18,297 bases of DNA from Chlorobiales bacterium (GTDB lineage Bacteria > Bacteroidota > Chlorobiia > Chlorobiales > Chlorobiaceae), in assembly GCA_022360355.1 (NCBI GenBank), contig JAKSCY010000087.1, positions 1 through 18,297 of the forward strand. The letters run 5' to 3'. A program made the translations under genes and the position numbers. Of this stretch, positions 1 through 7,871 are shown piece by piece (position 1 is the first letter of the stretch; each line of letters opens with the position of its first letter). Below the pieces are notes generated by a model. It saw only the letters and a program-made list of their open reading frames with translations, ran no database searches and was not told the origin of the DNA.

Positions 1-132
1 CCCGGTGCATACACACTGACAAGCTGCGTCGTTGCGCCCGGCTTTGATTTCAGCGACTTCAATTTAGCTGATCGTGATTCGCTCACACGAAAGTTCCCGC
101 AACACTCCGGGCTCATCAAAGACCTTACCTGA
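1..132 (+). CDS. 3' end of a DUF985/cupin_5-type protein (partial)
   Basis: The first 43 codons of the window are open in frame 1 and end in TGA at 130-132; the gene starts outside the window. The visible peptide contains YTLTSCVVAPGFDFSDFNLA, followed by a charged stretch and a C-terminal GLIKDLT. This matches the C-terminal strand pattern (VAPGF-x-F-x-DF) that I associate with the DUF985 (cupin_5) family, small beta-barrel proteins described as predicted sugar-epimerase-like cupins. The substrate is unknown. The gene is convergent with the AAA+ gene on the other strand, with 94 bp between the stops. I see no clear terminator there. The family call rests on a short fragment. Confidence 0.6.
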   Translation, partial: PGAYTLTSCVVAPGFDFSDFNLADRDSLTRKFPQHSGLIKDLT

Positions 133-226
133 CCAGTCATACCATCCCCCGCTATTCGAACAGCGCAAGCGGCCAGCAGGGCGAAGCGGGAAGCTGCTGA
201 GAGGTTGGTTATTTGGGAAGGGGACA

Positions 227-2434
227 TCACCAAACGATAGTAATATCTGCTTTCCCTTCTTTGCTTATCCTTTCCTTCCATTTTCGATAATCTTCTCCCT
301 CATGATCTTTTGGCCAACGAGAAGGGACGTTAGCCGAGGTTACGCTGGCGTATTGTATATTGGAAAATTGCCGAACAAAGTGTTTTATATCTCGGACTCT
401 GACACCAGTATTTAAATCACGAAATGCATGGAGAACATGTTTCGAGACATATTGAACATCAGGGAAAGTATGTTTAAGCATTGCTGCCCCAACATATATC
501 CGCTCTAACGCTTTTTCATCGGTTGATATGGTGGTGGGGTTTAGATTGATCTGACCAAGAGTCAAACGTGAAATGAAATCTGATCCTTTATCTCCCTCTT
601 CCGCAGGATTTTTAGTGCCAGCGAAGATCCAAACTGCAGGTTGGAGCGGATATGTTTGTCCATTCCTCACGTAAAAACCATCTTCAAGCGGAGAAAGGAA
701 TGCGCTGTATGGCTTACTGCCACCTAGATCAGAATTGATTTCGTCTACAAACACAAGAAACCTTTTATCAGGCCGTTCCTGTTGCTTTGTCAAAATCGTG
801 TCGAACCAGCCAATTATTTCTCCACGAGAACTCAAATGTGTAATGTTAAATGGGAGAGGTTCCAAACGGGCAGACTTCGCGAGCTGTTTGATAAGAAAGG
901 ATTTTCCTGAACCTGGGTCAGCTATCAACATTGCAGCGGCGGGGTATGTAGGATTTAAGTGGAAGTCGTTAATGCCTTTGACAAGGTGCCTTAGATTTTG
1001 GCGTTTTTCCTTGCCCCAGCAAACATATCCATTTACTTCTGTCATAGATCGTCTTAACTGTAATTCCTTGGAACCTTTGTTGTTGTCTTCAATAACACCT
1101 AAACACTCTAGATTTTGTGCACTGTCCCAAGCTTCAATTTCTCTATCCCAATTGCCAATTTTATCAAGTGTGACTCTTTTTGGCTCGCCTTCTGAACGAG
1201 ACACATCCAGCAGTAAAGCTGGTTTTGGTTTCCATTTTTCTGGGTCAGGCTTCCAAGTAGCTGGCTGCAAGACTCGACCTCCTTCCGCGCAAATCCAATC
1301 TGATGTGCATTCAAATGCATGCGCAAGAATTACTGGTATATTTAGCTGTTTATCATATTGCACGGCATATTCTATCCCTGAGCATAGTGCCGGGAAAAGA
1401 ATGGATTGCCCGCCCATTGGCACCTTGACTTGCTTTAGCTGTTTGAGAGGCTGAATAACACACTTTGTCTCATTATCCTTACCTGGTACTCTGGCAATAG
1501 CACTCAACCCCTCGGGCAATACTATTATTGATTTTGCGTTAGTTTTGTCATGCAAATCTTGAATAGTATCCAATGCCTCTTTTGAGGGATGCCCAGAGTG
1601 AGAAAGCCAACACGTGATTTTTTCAGCCTGTAGAGCTTCTTGAGCTGCAACTTGAGGAACCAATAAAAGTTCTATCGAAACTGATTTCAAAGTTTCAAGC
1701 CAATCTGGTTTCCACTTTTTAGATGATATATACCATCGGGTGTTTTTATATACATTTGCCAGCTCTTTGATGAGCTGATAGTTTACAGAGTTCTTTAGAA
1801 GATCCTTGACAACGATGACAGAAGGCTTGTTGTTTTTTAGTTTTTCTACTAATTCACCTAGCTCTTTCTCTGTCCAATGGACAGGTTTCCCGTGAGGTGG
1901 TTCCCAGTCGTAACGATCATAGGTTACTTCACCATCTTGTTGCATACTGTAAATACGAATTATGCGATTTGTGCATGCACTCTGGTTATTCTCGTTATCT
2001 GAAGACATAAAGACGTCATTCATGTTTATGAGCTTCAACCCTCCAGGCCTTTCCTGCTGAGTCTCTTTATCACGTAACCTGTAAGGGGAGTGCACTTGAA
2101 AGGTGGGATTAAAAAGAGTATACAAGTCGTCTGTATCTTCGTGATGCCAGAAGCCTAGCCCTATAAGTTTCTTAAAAAGACGCTTTTTATCTCTTGTTTG
2201 AACGTGATGTAGAAAAAATGCAGTGCGGCCAGCACCACAGAAAGCACGAACTTCAGAATCTGTCCTCTGAAGTGCACGATAATGCCTTTTTCCTGTCCTG
2301 CTGCTGGTGGCGGAACGATGTATTCCCATTGTCCAATGTTCATCGATGAACCAGTCTCCAACAATCAAAACAGATTCATTATTCTGCAAATCAGTGTTTG
2401 GGGAAGGGTTATTTTTTTCTTTGGCTATTGTCAT
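227..2434 (-). CDS. PfkB-like (degenerate) plus AAA+ ATPase fusion protein, 735 aa
   Basis: Two modules are visible. Residues ~20-370 resemble a PfkB/ribokinase-fold protein: they open with the strand-loop VLIVGDWFIDEHW, have a further strand at SVIVVKDLL (205-213) and IIVLPEGLSA (303-312), and reach a glycine-rich PMGGQSI (339-345) where active kinases carry GAGD. The catalytic Asp therefore appears to be missing. Residues ~470-700 are an AAA+ domain with Walker A ADPGSGKS (505-512), Walker B FLVFVDE (559-565), a sensor-1-like FAGTKNP (604-610) and a putative arginine finger in ISRLT (R623). It resembles MoxR/dynein-type AAA_5 proteins. The ATG is preceded by GGAGG at a 9-base spacing, so this start is well supported. 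The gene stands alone, next to AT-rich DNA and an IS remnant. A regulatory or conflict-related nucleotide-sensing role is possible, but I do not recognise an established function. Confidence 0.8.
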   Translation of the reverse strand: MTIAKEKNNPSPNTDLQNNESVLIVGDWFIDEHWTMGIHRSATSSRTGKRHYRALQRTDSEVRAFCGAGRTAFFLHHVQTRDKKRLFKKLIGLGFWHHEDTDDLYTLFNPTFQVHSPYRLRDKETQQERPGGLKLINMNDVFMSSDNENNQSACTNRIIRIYSMQQDGEVTYDRYDWEPPHGKPVHWTEKELGELVEKLKNNKPSVIVVKDLLKNSVNYQLIKELANVYKNTRWYISSKKWKPDWLETLKSVSIELLLVPQVAAQEALQAEKITCWLSHSGHPSKEALDTIQDLHDKTNAKSIIVLPEGLSAIARVPGKDNETKCVIQPLKQLKQVKVPMGGQSILFPALCSGIEYAVQYDKQLNIPVILAHAFECTSDWICAEGGRVLQPATWKPDPEKWKPKPALLLDVSRSEGEPKRVTLDKIGNWDREIEAWDSAQNLECLGVIEDNNKGSKELQLRRSMTEVNGYVCWGKEKRQNLRHLVKGINDFHLNPTYPAAAMLIADPGSGKSFLIKQLAKSARLEPLPFNITHLSSRGEIIGWFDTILTKQQERPDKRFLVFVDEINSDLGGSKPYSAFLSPLEDGFYVRNGQTYPLQPAVWIFAGTKNPAEEGDKGSDFISRLTLGQINLNPTTISTDEKALERIYVGAAMLKHTFPDVQYVSKHVLHAFRDLNTGVRVRDIKHFVRQFSNIQYASVTSANVPSRWPKDHEGEDYRKWKERISKEGKADITIVW

Positions 2435-2952
2435 TGCAAATTTCCTCCATATTAACCTGAGCTACTTATTTGAGCATTATTGATGCAATGCAGTCAAATA
2501 TTTTTATATCGCAGCAGAAAGACTTTCTTGAGTTTATTGAACAGAATTAAGATTGATACGATTTTTTCTGTTTAAAAGGCTTCTCTATAGCGTCAACACT
2601 TTATAGACAGCAAAAATCTCAATTGTTTTGTTTTTATGTTCGGAGGTAAAGTCTTAAATATGCTGTTTAATATTTTAGTGCTTTGCCAAAGCGATTACAA
2701 GCGTTTGATTTTATTGAATGTTATTTGGTGAGTTCTTTTTTAACAATAGCCTACATGCAGTGCAATATGGTTATAAATGCATAAGGAAAACTAAATAACA
2801 GGGCGTATACTTCGGTACTACTGGGGGAAGGGTGGAGGGTTAAAGCACTACGCTAAACATACTCTGCAATTTCAACATTTTAAACGATAAAAACAAATAC
2901 ATTAGGTGATGATGTGATCCAATTCATTTTTTCCGCAACTGCGTATACACCG
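2435..2952. other. AT-rich intergenic stretch without a convincing gene
   Basis: About 520 bases lie between the start of the AAA+ gene and the end of the transposase remnant. Base composition is visibly more AT-rich than in the redox and sulfur genes, with many short A and T runs. The only clear signal is the ribosome binding site of the AAA+ gene at its left edge. I found no open frame with recognisable protein features, no convincing insertion-sequence terminal repeat and no RNA gene. The stretch probably holds the AAA+ gene promoter plus leftover mobile-element or horizontally acquired DNA. Confidence 0.5.
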
Positions 2953-3579
2953 TTAACTGGAGCAGCCAGAAGTAGAGATTTTGGCCTTAATTTGCTGTTT
3001 TTCAATGAATTCCATCGGCGTCAGATACCTCAAAGTATAGTGCGGTCTTTCCTCGTTGCATTCATGTCGCCACGCTTCGATTTTCTCTCTTACATCGTCT
3101 ATACCCATGAACCAGTTCACCGACAGACATTCATCCCAAAGCTTTCCATTAAATGATTCAATATAGGGGCTATCTGTCGATTTTCCCGGCTGGGAAAAGT
3201 TCAGAACCACTTTGTTTTCATATGCCCATCGATCGAGATCCCTGGAAATGAACTCGCTCGTTGCCGTTGTCCACTTAGATGCGTTGTGGCAAATAGCCTC
3301 CTGTCCGTACTAGGCAGCCAGAAATCCAACAACATCTGCGCCTTTGATTTGCTAATCGGCATACAGGCCAAGGCTTTTTTTGCTGTAATTATCCACGACA
3401 GTCAGGATCCTGAACTGTTTGCCATTGAAAAGCTGGCCGGCAACAAAATCCATGCTCCAGACTTGATGCACTCTCGCTGCATCGATATGCTCGAAACGTT
3501 GAGCTGCTGAACGGTTTCTACGAGGTCGCTTCGTGCGAAAGTTCAGGCCTTCCTAGCGATAAATGCTGTAGACTCGCAT
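2953..3579 (-). pseudogene. IS3-family transposase (OrfB) remnant
   Basis: Read on the - strand, 3579 to 2953 gives a decayed retroviral-integrase-type transposase. It begins near MRVYSIYR, then NFRTKRPRRNRSAAQRFEHI, then VWSMDFVAGQLFNGK with the first catalytic Asp, then NYSKKSLGLYAD. The intact C-terminal part (3210-2953) has NFSQPGKSTDSPYIESFNGK, with the catalytic Glu, and ends in ERPHYTLRYLTPMEF. This is the pattern of the IS3 family, probably the IS407/IS2-like groups. In-frame TAG codons interrupt it at 3553-3555, 3352-3354 and 3310-3312. The conserved VDNG peptide carrying the second Asp reads in another frame at 3263-3274, so small indels have occurred. The N-terminal part, OrfA and terminal repeats are not recognisable. 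The element is inactive. Confidence 0.85.
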
Positions 3580-3709
3580 CTTCAATTACAGTGACAAAAG
3601 AGATACAGGTCCCCCCGCTACCTGCGTTGAGCAACAACTCGTGCTACTGCAAAAAGACAACAATCTACTTGCGTCCGGATCAATCACAAAAAAACAAACG
3701 GATGAAAAC

Positions 3710-4510
3710 TCAGTTGACCTGATAACTGTGCACACTGTTTTGAGCGGAAGGAAGGTAGTTGACCCCGAACCAGCTTACCAGAAGCACGAAAAAGGTCAGT
3801 CCAAGATACCACTGCAGACTTCTTTTCCGCACCTTTTCGGTATGAAGATGCAGGTACCCGAGATAGGAAAGCCAGGCAATAAAAGCCCAGGTTTCTTTCG
3901 GATCCCATGTCCAGTAATGACCCCAGGCCTCTTTCGCCCAGAATGCACCAAAAAGAAGCCCGAATGTCAGAAACACAAATCCCAGAACTGCAAGATAGTG
4001 GCCGACAGCTTCACTGCGTTCATTGCCAAGCGATCGGTAATCGAGATAGAGGTTGTGCCATGCTGCAGCTGAGGCTGCCGCAAGAAACACATAACCAATC
4101 ATGTAGACAATAACATGAGGAACGAACCAGACACTCTGCAAGGCAGGCATAAGCGTTTTATCAAGAATGTCAGGATACGCAAGATTGATACCCAGGAAAA
4201 AAGCCGCCAGCGCCATGCAATAGAACTTCAGCCACGGGATTTTCCATCGATACTCAACCAGAAAACCAACAAGCGGAATCATCGTTGCGTACCAGAGCCG
4301 TGTTTCTCCAAGGGTCCTCAATGGAGGCCTTTCAAGAGTCTGCCAGAAAAGAACAAGAAATACAACCATCACCACGCTGCCCAGACCCATCAGAAGATAT
4401 GAGGGCATCCTCAGTGCAGGCTTTTTTGAGGAAACTAGGTTTAAGACGCTTCCCCCACCCCAGCAGGCAACAGCAACACCTGCGACTATCGGAAACTCAA
4501 TCCATGTCAT
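3710..4510 (-). CDS. ccsA: CcsA/CcmC-like cytochrome c haem-lyase subunit
   Basis: A 266-residue integral membrane protein of System II cytochrome c maturation. It should move haem across the cytoplasmic membrane and, with ResB, ligate it to CxxCH sites of exported apocytochromes. The diagnostic WWD haem-handling motif is GHYWTWDPKETW, near residue 190, followed by a hydrophobic helix, with about eight membrane segments overall. The start codon lies inside the end of the resB gene (14-base overlap), which points to translational coupling. The gene is last in the redox cluster, suggesting a dedicated role in maturing the octahaem, lipoprotein and porin cytochromes encoded upstream. Length and motif are normal for a stand-alone CcsA. 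Confidence 0.93.
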   Translation of the reverse strand: MTWIEFPIVAGVAVACWGGGSVLNLVSSKKPALRMPSYLLMGLGSVVMVVFLVLFWQTLERPPLRTLGETRLWYATMIPLVGFLVEYRWKIPWLKFYCMALAAFFLGINLAYPDILDKTLMPALQSVWFVPHVIVYMIGYVFLAAASAAAWHNLYLDYRSLGNERSEAVGHYLAVLGFVFLTFGLLFGAFWAKEAWGHYWTWDPKETWAFIAWLSYLGYLHLHTEKVRKRSLQWYLGLTFFVLLVSWFGVNYLPSAQNSVHSYQVN

Positions 4511-5741
4511 TTTTTGCCGATTTTTTCATTCCCTGCCAGAAAAACAGCAGATTACCTGCCATAATGAGGTAAAAACCGAGATAAACAGCAGGCAGCCAGG
4601 GATCCTTTACGGCCTCGGCGACACTCAACGTCGACCATCTTCCGGCTTTCTCGTCGTAACCGGCCTGATATATTTTCCAGCCGAAATAATCGAAGGGCTT
4701 GTTGACTTCAAGTAAAGCAATCTTTTTATCTCCGCTATTGTGCGTAAACATAACCTGCGAGGAAAATTTCTTCGGTGATCCGGGAAGCAGAACAAGAGCG
4801 TACTGTCCGACAACAAGATAATTGGAGTCAATACCCGGCCCTGCCGGATTGATCCATCCTGTTTGTTCCGAACCTGCATGCTGTACCCGGACTTTTGCAA
4901 AAGGCACCCCCGAAACCGAATCAGCAGGCACAGGAGTTGCGTTGCTGTTGATAACACCATAGGGAACTGTTTCAACAACGTCAACCTCGATATCCTCCCA
5001 CGAAACCCTCATACCCGGCCCGATCTCAAGCATGGCACGTGAAGCATTCGGCACAAATCTCTCATGTCTGGGGTCATAAAGCCCCAGCATTGGAGCATAT
5101 TCCTCGATTTCGAAATCGTGGAGATAGATAGAAAACGGCAACTCAACCATTGAGTCTGTAGTTCTGTCATACCCGCTGTTGCTCTCCCGGCCTTCGTAAA
5201 GAGGAACCGCGAGCCGTTGAAGATCCGAAGAACCAAGCAATCCACAGGTCAAAGCGATCCAGAACCCCCCGTGAAAAAAAATGAACTGAAGGTTGGCAGT
5301 TTTGAATGGGACAAGTTTCTGCACAAAACCAAGACCGAGGTTCACCATAAACACCATGCAGACAAGAGCAAACGGCCACGAAGCAAAGACACGATTGATC
5401 CCGAAACCGGCAACAAACGAGGTGCCGTATTCAGGCTCTTGGGGAATAATCCCGCCGATCATCGAAAGAACACCGAGAGCTGTAATGAGGGAAAGCCCGA
5501 GAGGAATGCCGCCAAGCCACGTAACCAGAGCATGTTTCCTGAAGCCCACACCGACAAGAAAAACAAGCAGAACAAGCATGGCGGCAATCACAGCATTAAA
5601 AGGCCAGCCAGGCACGGTAATACCGGTGCCGCCACTCAAAAGCTCTACAAAAAACCCTAAAACAACCAGGAAAATTGTTGCGAATCCCCCTTCTTTAAAG
5701 CCTAACGGTGCTTCAAAAAGTTTTCTTTGCTTCTGTACCAT
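4497..5741 (-). CDS. resB: ResB/Ccs1-like cytochrome c biogenesis protein
   Basis: A 414-residue partner of CcsA in System II cytochrome c maturation. Several N-terminal membrane helices (residues ~18-160) are followed by a large periplasmic domain and a final helix near 385-405 (PAVYLGFYLIMAGNLLFFW), the expected ResB layout. The periplasmic end contains FDYFGWKIYQAGYD, a typical ResB-type stretch before the last helix. The ResB family is thought to bind and reduce the apocytochrome and help deliver haem. The gene overlaps ccsA by 14 bases. It follows the pentapeptide gene after a 140-base gap, so it may share the upstream transcript or have its own weak promoter. The start region carries a 14-base direct repeat containing a second, out-of-frame ATG. 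Confidence 0.88.
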   Translation of the reverse strand: MVQKQRKLFEAPLGFKEGGFATIFLVVLGFFVELLSGGTGITVPGWPFNAVIAAMLVLLVFLVGVGFRKHALVTWLGGIPLGLSLITALGVLSMIGGIIPQEPEYGTSFVAGFGINRVFASWPFALVCMVFMVNLGLGFVQKLVPFKTANLQFIFFHGGFWIALTCGLLGSSDLQRLAVPLYEGRESNSGYDRTTDSMVELPFSIYLHDFEIEEYAPMLGLYDPRHERFVPNASRAMLEIGPGMRVSWEDIEVDVVETVPYGVINSNATPVPADSVSGVPFAKVRVQHAGSEQTGWINPAGPGIDSNYLVVGQYALVLLPGSPKKFSSQVMFTHNSGDKKIALLEVNKPFDYFGWKIYQAGYDEKAGRWSTLSVAEAVKDPWLPAVYLGFYLIMAGNLLFFWQGMKKSAKNDMD

Positions 5742-5758
5742 AACTGCTTCTGTACCAT
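5728..5758. repeat. 14-bp direct repeat at the resB start codon
   Basis: The + strand sequence TGCTTCTGTACCAT occurs at 5728-5741 and again at 5745-5758. On the coding strand each copy begins with ATGGTACAGAAGCA, so there are two start codons 17 bases apart. They are in different frames; only the inner one (5739-5741) opens resB. It looks like a small slippage duplication. Confidence 0.8.
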
Positions 5759-5822
5759 GCTTTTAATTATCGCAGAAAACCTTGCACCATACCCGCAAAC
5801 CACCTGACACCATTCAATCATC

Positions 5823-5836
5823 ACCGCAAAAGCGGT
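5823..5836 (-). terminator. Small hairpin after the pentapeptide gene (weak terminator candidate)
   Basis: ACCGC, four A and GCGGT form a short perfect hairpin about 45 bases past the stop of the pentapeptide-repeat gene. It has only a five-base-pair stem and no run of T follows on the transcribed strand. It could be a weak attenuator before resB, or chance. Confidence 0.25.
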
Positions 5837-5881
5837 TTCAAATCTGCACCACGGCACAGCCATCATTTAAGGGGAATATCA

Positions 5882-6778
5882 TCACTTCACAAACTGCGCT
5901 TCTTTCGTTTTTGCCCACGCTGCGCTACCTCTCGATCCATTGGGAAGGATTGTTTTAGCGGAAATGCTCGCCCCCAAAAATGTTGTATTTCTGGTTTCTG
6001 CTCCCTTAAGGTCAGTGCCGGCCAGATTGGCAAAGCTGAGATCCGCATTATTCAGCGAAGCTGCGGCCATTTTCTCACCGAAGCTTAAGTCAGCCCCCCT
6101 GAGGTCGGCTTTGCTGAGGTCGGCACTTCGCAAATCAGCTCCCACAAGATTTGCATCCCTGAGATCGGCTCCTGATAAGGCCGCGGCGAACAGGCCGGTC
6201 TTTTCGAGATTGACCCCGACCAGCTTTGCATCGGTGAGATCGGCAAGATCCAGGTTTGCATTTTTGAAATCTGACCAACTGAGGTTTGCTTCTCCCATTT
6301 TTGCCTTACCGAGAAAGGCTTTTTGCAGATTTGTCCTTGTCATGACAGACCTGCTGAAATCGGTTTCAATAAAAAAACCGCCGGAAAGATCCGCTTCCGA
6401 AAGATCTGCATCACTGACTCTGCCTCGGCTGAGGTTTACCCCTTTTAAATTTGCTTCTTCAAGCTCGGCGCCGCTCAGGTCAGCCTCGACAAGATTCGCA
6501 TCGGAAAAGTTTACTCTTTTCAGTTTCGCTTTGTTGAGGTCAATCCCCTTAAGATTCGCATCCCGAAAATCAGCCATGCGAAGATCGATCACATAACTCG
6601 GATTATCTTTTCTGAACTGGTTCCAGGAATCGACACCTTGCTTGATTTTTGCGACCAGTGATGCATCGTATGCGAAAACCGGCATATTGAGGTAAACATG
6701 ACAGCAAAGCACAACTGCCAAGATTTTCCCAACCGATTTCAGCACCTGCCACACGAAAATGTTATGTAACACCTTCAT
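5882..6778 (-). CDS. Exported pentapeptide-repeat protein
   Basis: A 298-residue protein with a hydrophobic N-terminal segment (residues ~15-36, ending VFAYDA) that looks like a signal peptide or anchor. From about residue 65 to 275 it is built of A(D/N)Lxx pentapeptide repeats, for example LRMADFRDANLKG and GADLRDANLVGADLRSADLS, predicted to form a right-handed quadrilateral beta-helix. Its start lies 5 bases after the cupredoxin stop and has a GAGGTAG ribosome site, so the two genes are surely co-expressed. The function is unknown. Its position between a copper protein and the haem-maturation pair suggests a scaffold or chaperone for the periplasmic redox complex; this is inference only. 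It lacks features tying it to the gyrase-protecting (Qnr-type) members, which are cytoplasmic. Confidence 0.9.
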   Translation of the reverse strand: MKVLHNIFVWQVLKSVGKILAVVLCCHVYLNMPVFAYDASLVAKIKQGVDSWNQFRKDNPSYVIDLRMADFRDANLKGIDLNKAKLKRVNFSDANLVEADLSGAELEEANLKGVNLSRGRVSDADLSEADLSGGFFIETDFSRSVMTRTNLQKAFLGKAKMGEANLSWSDFKNANLDLADLTDAKLVGVNLEKTGLFAAALSGADLRDANLVGADLRSADLSKADLRGADLSFGEKMAAASLNNADLSFANLAGTDLKGAETRNTTFLGASISAKTILPNGSRGSAAWAKTKEAQFVK

Positions 6779-6783
6779 ATTCT

Positions 6784-7389
6784 CTACCTCGTCAGATTGA
6801 AAGTGACCGTGGCAGAAGAGCCGTCGGCAACGGTCACCGATTGCGTTGCCGACTTCAGTTTCTCACTCCACACCGCTATCTCATAGGTTCCGGCCGGCAC
6901 GTTCTCAATGGTAAAACTGCCATCCGCCCCGGTCACTGCAAAATAGGGATTGTCAAGCACGACCACATAGGCCGACATTTCAGAATGCACATTGCACAGA
7001 AGATCAACAACACAGACCTTGTCAAAAGTAACGGTCTTATAGCCACCGGGACCAAACGTTCCAAGATTGAACGACTTGCACTCCGTAGGTGAGAACACGT
7101 TATGATTCACATTATCACTGTTCTTGAAATCAACCTTCGAACCAACAAGCACCGGAAGCACGTGAGGCATAAAAGTGAGATCTTTCTGGTCCATCACATA
7201 AGGCTTTTCAGGCGCCTTGAAGGTTCCCTGCACATTTTTCAAATAAACCACGACATTTCTTTTGTACTTCACCCGTTTTGTATCTACTGAACCGGTAATA
7301 GTCCCCCCTGCAAGGGCTTCTTTCTGGCCGATAACAACCATACCTAACAAAACCATCACAAATGCTGCATTGAACAATATCCGTTTCAT
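6784..7389 (-). CDS. Periplasmic cupredoxin with C-terminal carboxypeptidase-regulatory-like domain
   Basis: A 201-residue protein from the ATG at 7389, chosen because AAAGGGGAT lies just upstream and a clean signal peptide follows (cleavage near ALA|GG, residue 27). An open frame extends 14 codons further but has no better start. Residues ~30-150 form a plastocyanin/methylamine-utilisation-type cupredoxin, with the family stretch FMPHVLPVLVGSKVDF and likely type-1 copper ligands His96 (NVNHNVF), Cys132, His135 and Met138 (CNVHSEM). Residues ~152-201 (DGSFTIENVPAGTYEIAVW) look like a carboxypeptidase-regulatory-like beta-sandwich. It is a plausible soluble electron carrier in the periplasm. 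A promoter candidate overlapped by a palindrome lies just upstream, so this gene and those downstream may be transcribed separately from the Rieske operon. Confidence 0.87.
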   Translation of the reverse strand: MKRILFNAAFVMVLLGMVVIGQKEALAGGTITGSVDTKRVKYKRNVVVYLKNVQGTFKAPEKPYVMDQKDLTFMPHVLPVLVGSKVDFKNSDNVNHNVFSPTECKSFNLGTFGPGGYKTVTFDKVCVVDLLCNVHSEMSAYVVVLDNPYFAVTGADGSFTIENVPAGTYEIAVWSEKLKSATQSVTVADGSSATVTFNLTR

Positions 7390-7421
7390 AGCAAATCCCC
7401 TTTGTTTTATTGTTTTAACGT

Positions 7422-7449
7422 ATGATAACAAACAGATAACAATTGTTAA
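7422..7449 (-). promoter_or_regulatory. Candidate sigma70 promoter of the cupredoxin gene
   Basis: On the - strand, TTAACA (7449-7444) and TATCAT (7427-7422) are separated by 16 bases, close to the TTGACA/TATAAT consensus. The predicted start of transcription near 7415 would give a leader of about 26 bases containing the ribosome site. The -35 box lies inside the palindrome at 7435-7451. Confidence 0.45.
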
Positions 7450-7451
7450 TC
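7435..7451. promoter_or_regulatory. Palindromic operator candidate (copy 1)
   Basis: TAACAATTGTTA at 7437-7448 is a perfect 12-base palindrome. The - strand 14-mer TTAACAATTGTTAT is identical to bases 16175-16188 of the + strand in front of the second porin-cytochrome gene. The arm-N4-arm geometry (TTAAC-N4-GTTAA) resembles FNR/CRP-family sites. It overlaps the cytochrome stop codon and the -35 box of the cupredoxin promoter candidate. Confidence 0.45.
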
Positions 7452-7871
7452 ACTCGTCGAAGACAATGTCCTGATATAATCGACAAGAAACTCCATCTCC
7501 TCTTTATGCAGGGTACGCCCCCACGGTGGACAAAGATTGGATTTCCCGACAGACACGCTCCCTTCACTGATGGCTTTATACAAACGAGCATCATCTCTCT
7601 CTTCAAAAAACTCTTTCAGGGTGAAATTTGCCGGTTTGGGTTCCAGACCAAATCCGTAATAACGTCCGGCACCATCCCCTTTCTCACCGTGGCAGATCGC
7701 GCAATAATGCATGTACAGGCGCTTGCCTTCTTTTGAGGAATACGGAACCTGCTGTTCAGCCGAATCGACATGTTTTTCTTCAGCACTGCAACCAAACAGC
7801 AAAAAGATAAGAAGAGCGCCTACAAGGCCGGGAACAGCTGTACTGTTTCTGTTTTTGTCTTTCACCCCCAT
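7446..7871 (-). CDS. Monohaem class I cytochrome c lipoprotein
   Basis: A 141-residue protein with a lipobox (LLFGCSA, lipidated Cys28) and one haem site, CAICH, near residue 57. The C-terminal half has the usual class I layout, ending PPWGRTLHKEEMEFLVDYIRT. In this family the sixth haem ligand is normally the Met of an MPPWG-type motif. Here the codon is TGT and the motif reads NLCPPWG, so the ligand position is Cys. The start overlaps the octahaem stop by one base (TAATG) and has GAGGAG upstream, so the two are translationally coupled. It should be anchored to a membrane facing the periplasm and pass electrons to or from the octahaem subunit or the cupredoxin. His/Cys-ligated haems are known in sulfur-oxidation cytochromes such as SoxA and TsdA, but no sequence link to those is evident. 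Confidence 0.9.
   Translation of the reverse strand: MGVKDKNRNSTAVPGLVGALLIFLLFGCSAEEKHVDSAEQQVPYSSKEGKRLYMHYCAICHGEKGDGAGRYYGFGLEPKPANFTLKEFFEERDDARLYKAISEGSVSVGKSNLCPPWGRTLHKEEMEFLVDYIRTLSSTSD

Noticed and set aside
735..1454. Long + strand open frame of 239 codons opposite the AAA+ gene
   Set aside because: It lies wholly antisense to a gene with clear Walker motifs and a good ribosome site, and its translation has no recognisable features.
5940..6596. Long + strand open frame with SALRSA-like repeats
   Set aside because: The repeats are the antisense reading of the pentapeptide repeats; no independent protein signal is seen.
7390..7431. Start of the cupredoxin gene 14 codons upstream
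   Set aside because: It would put a charged extension before a clean signal peptide, and the strong ribosome site belongs to the ATG at 7389.
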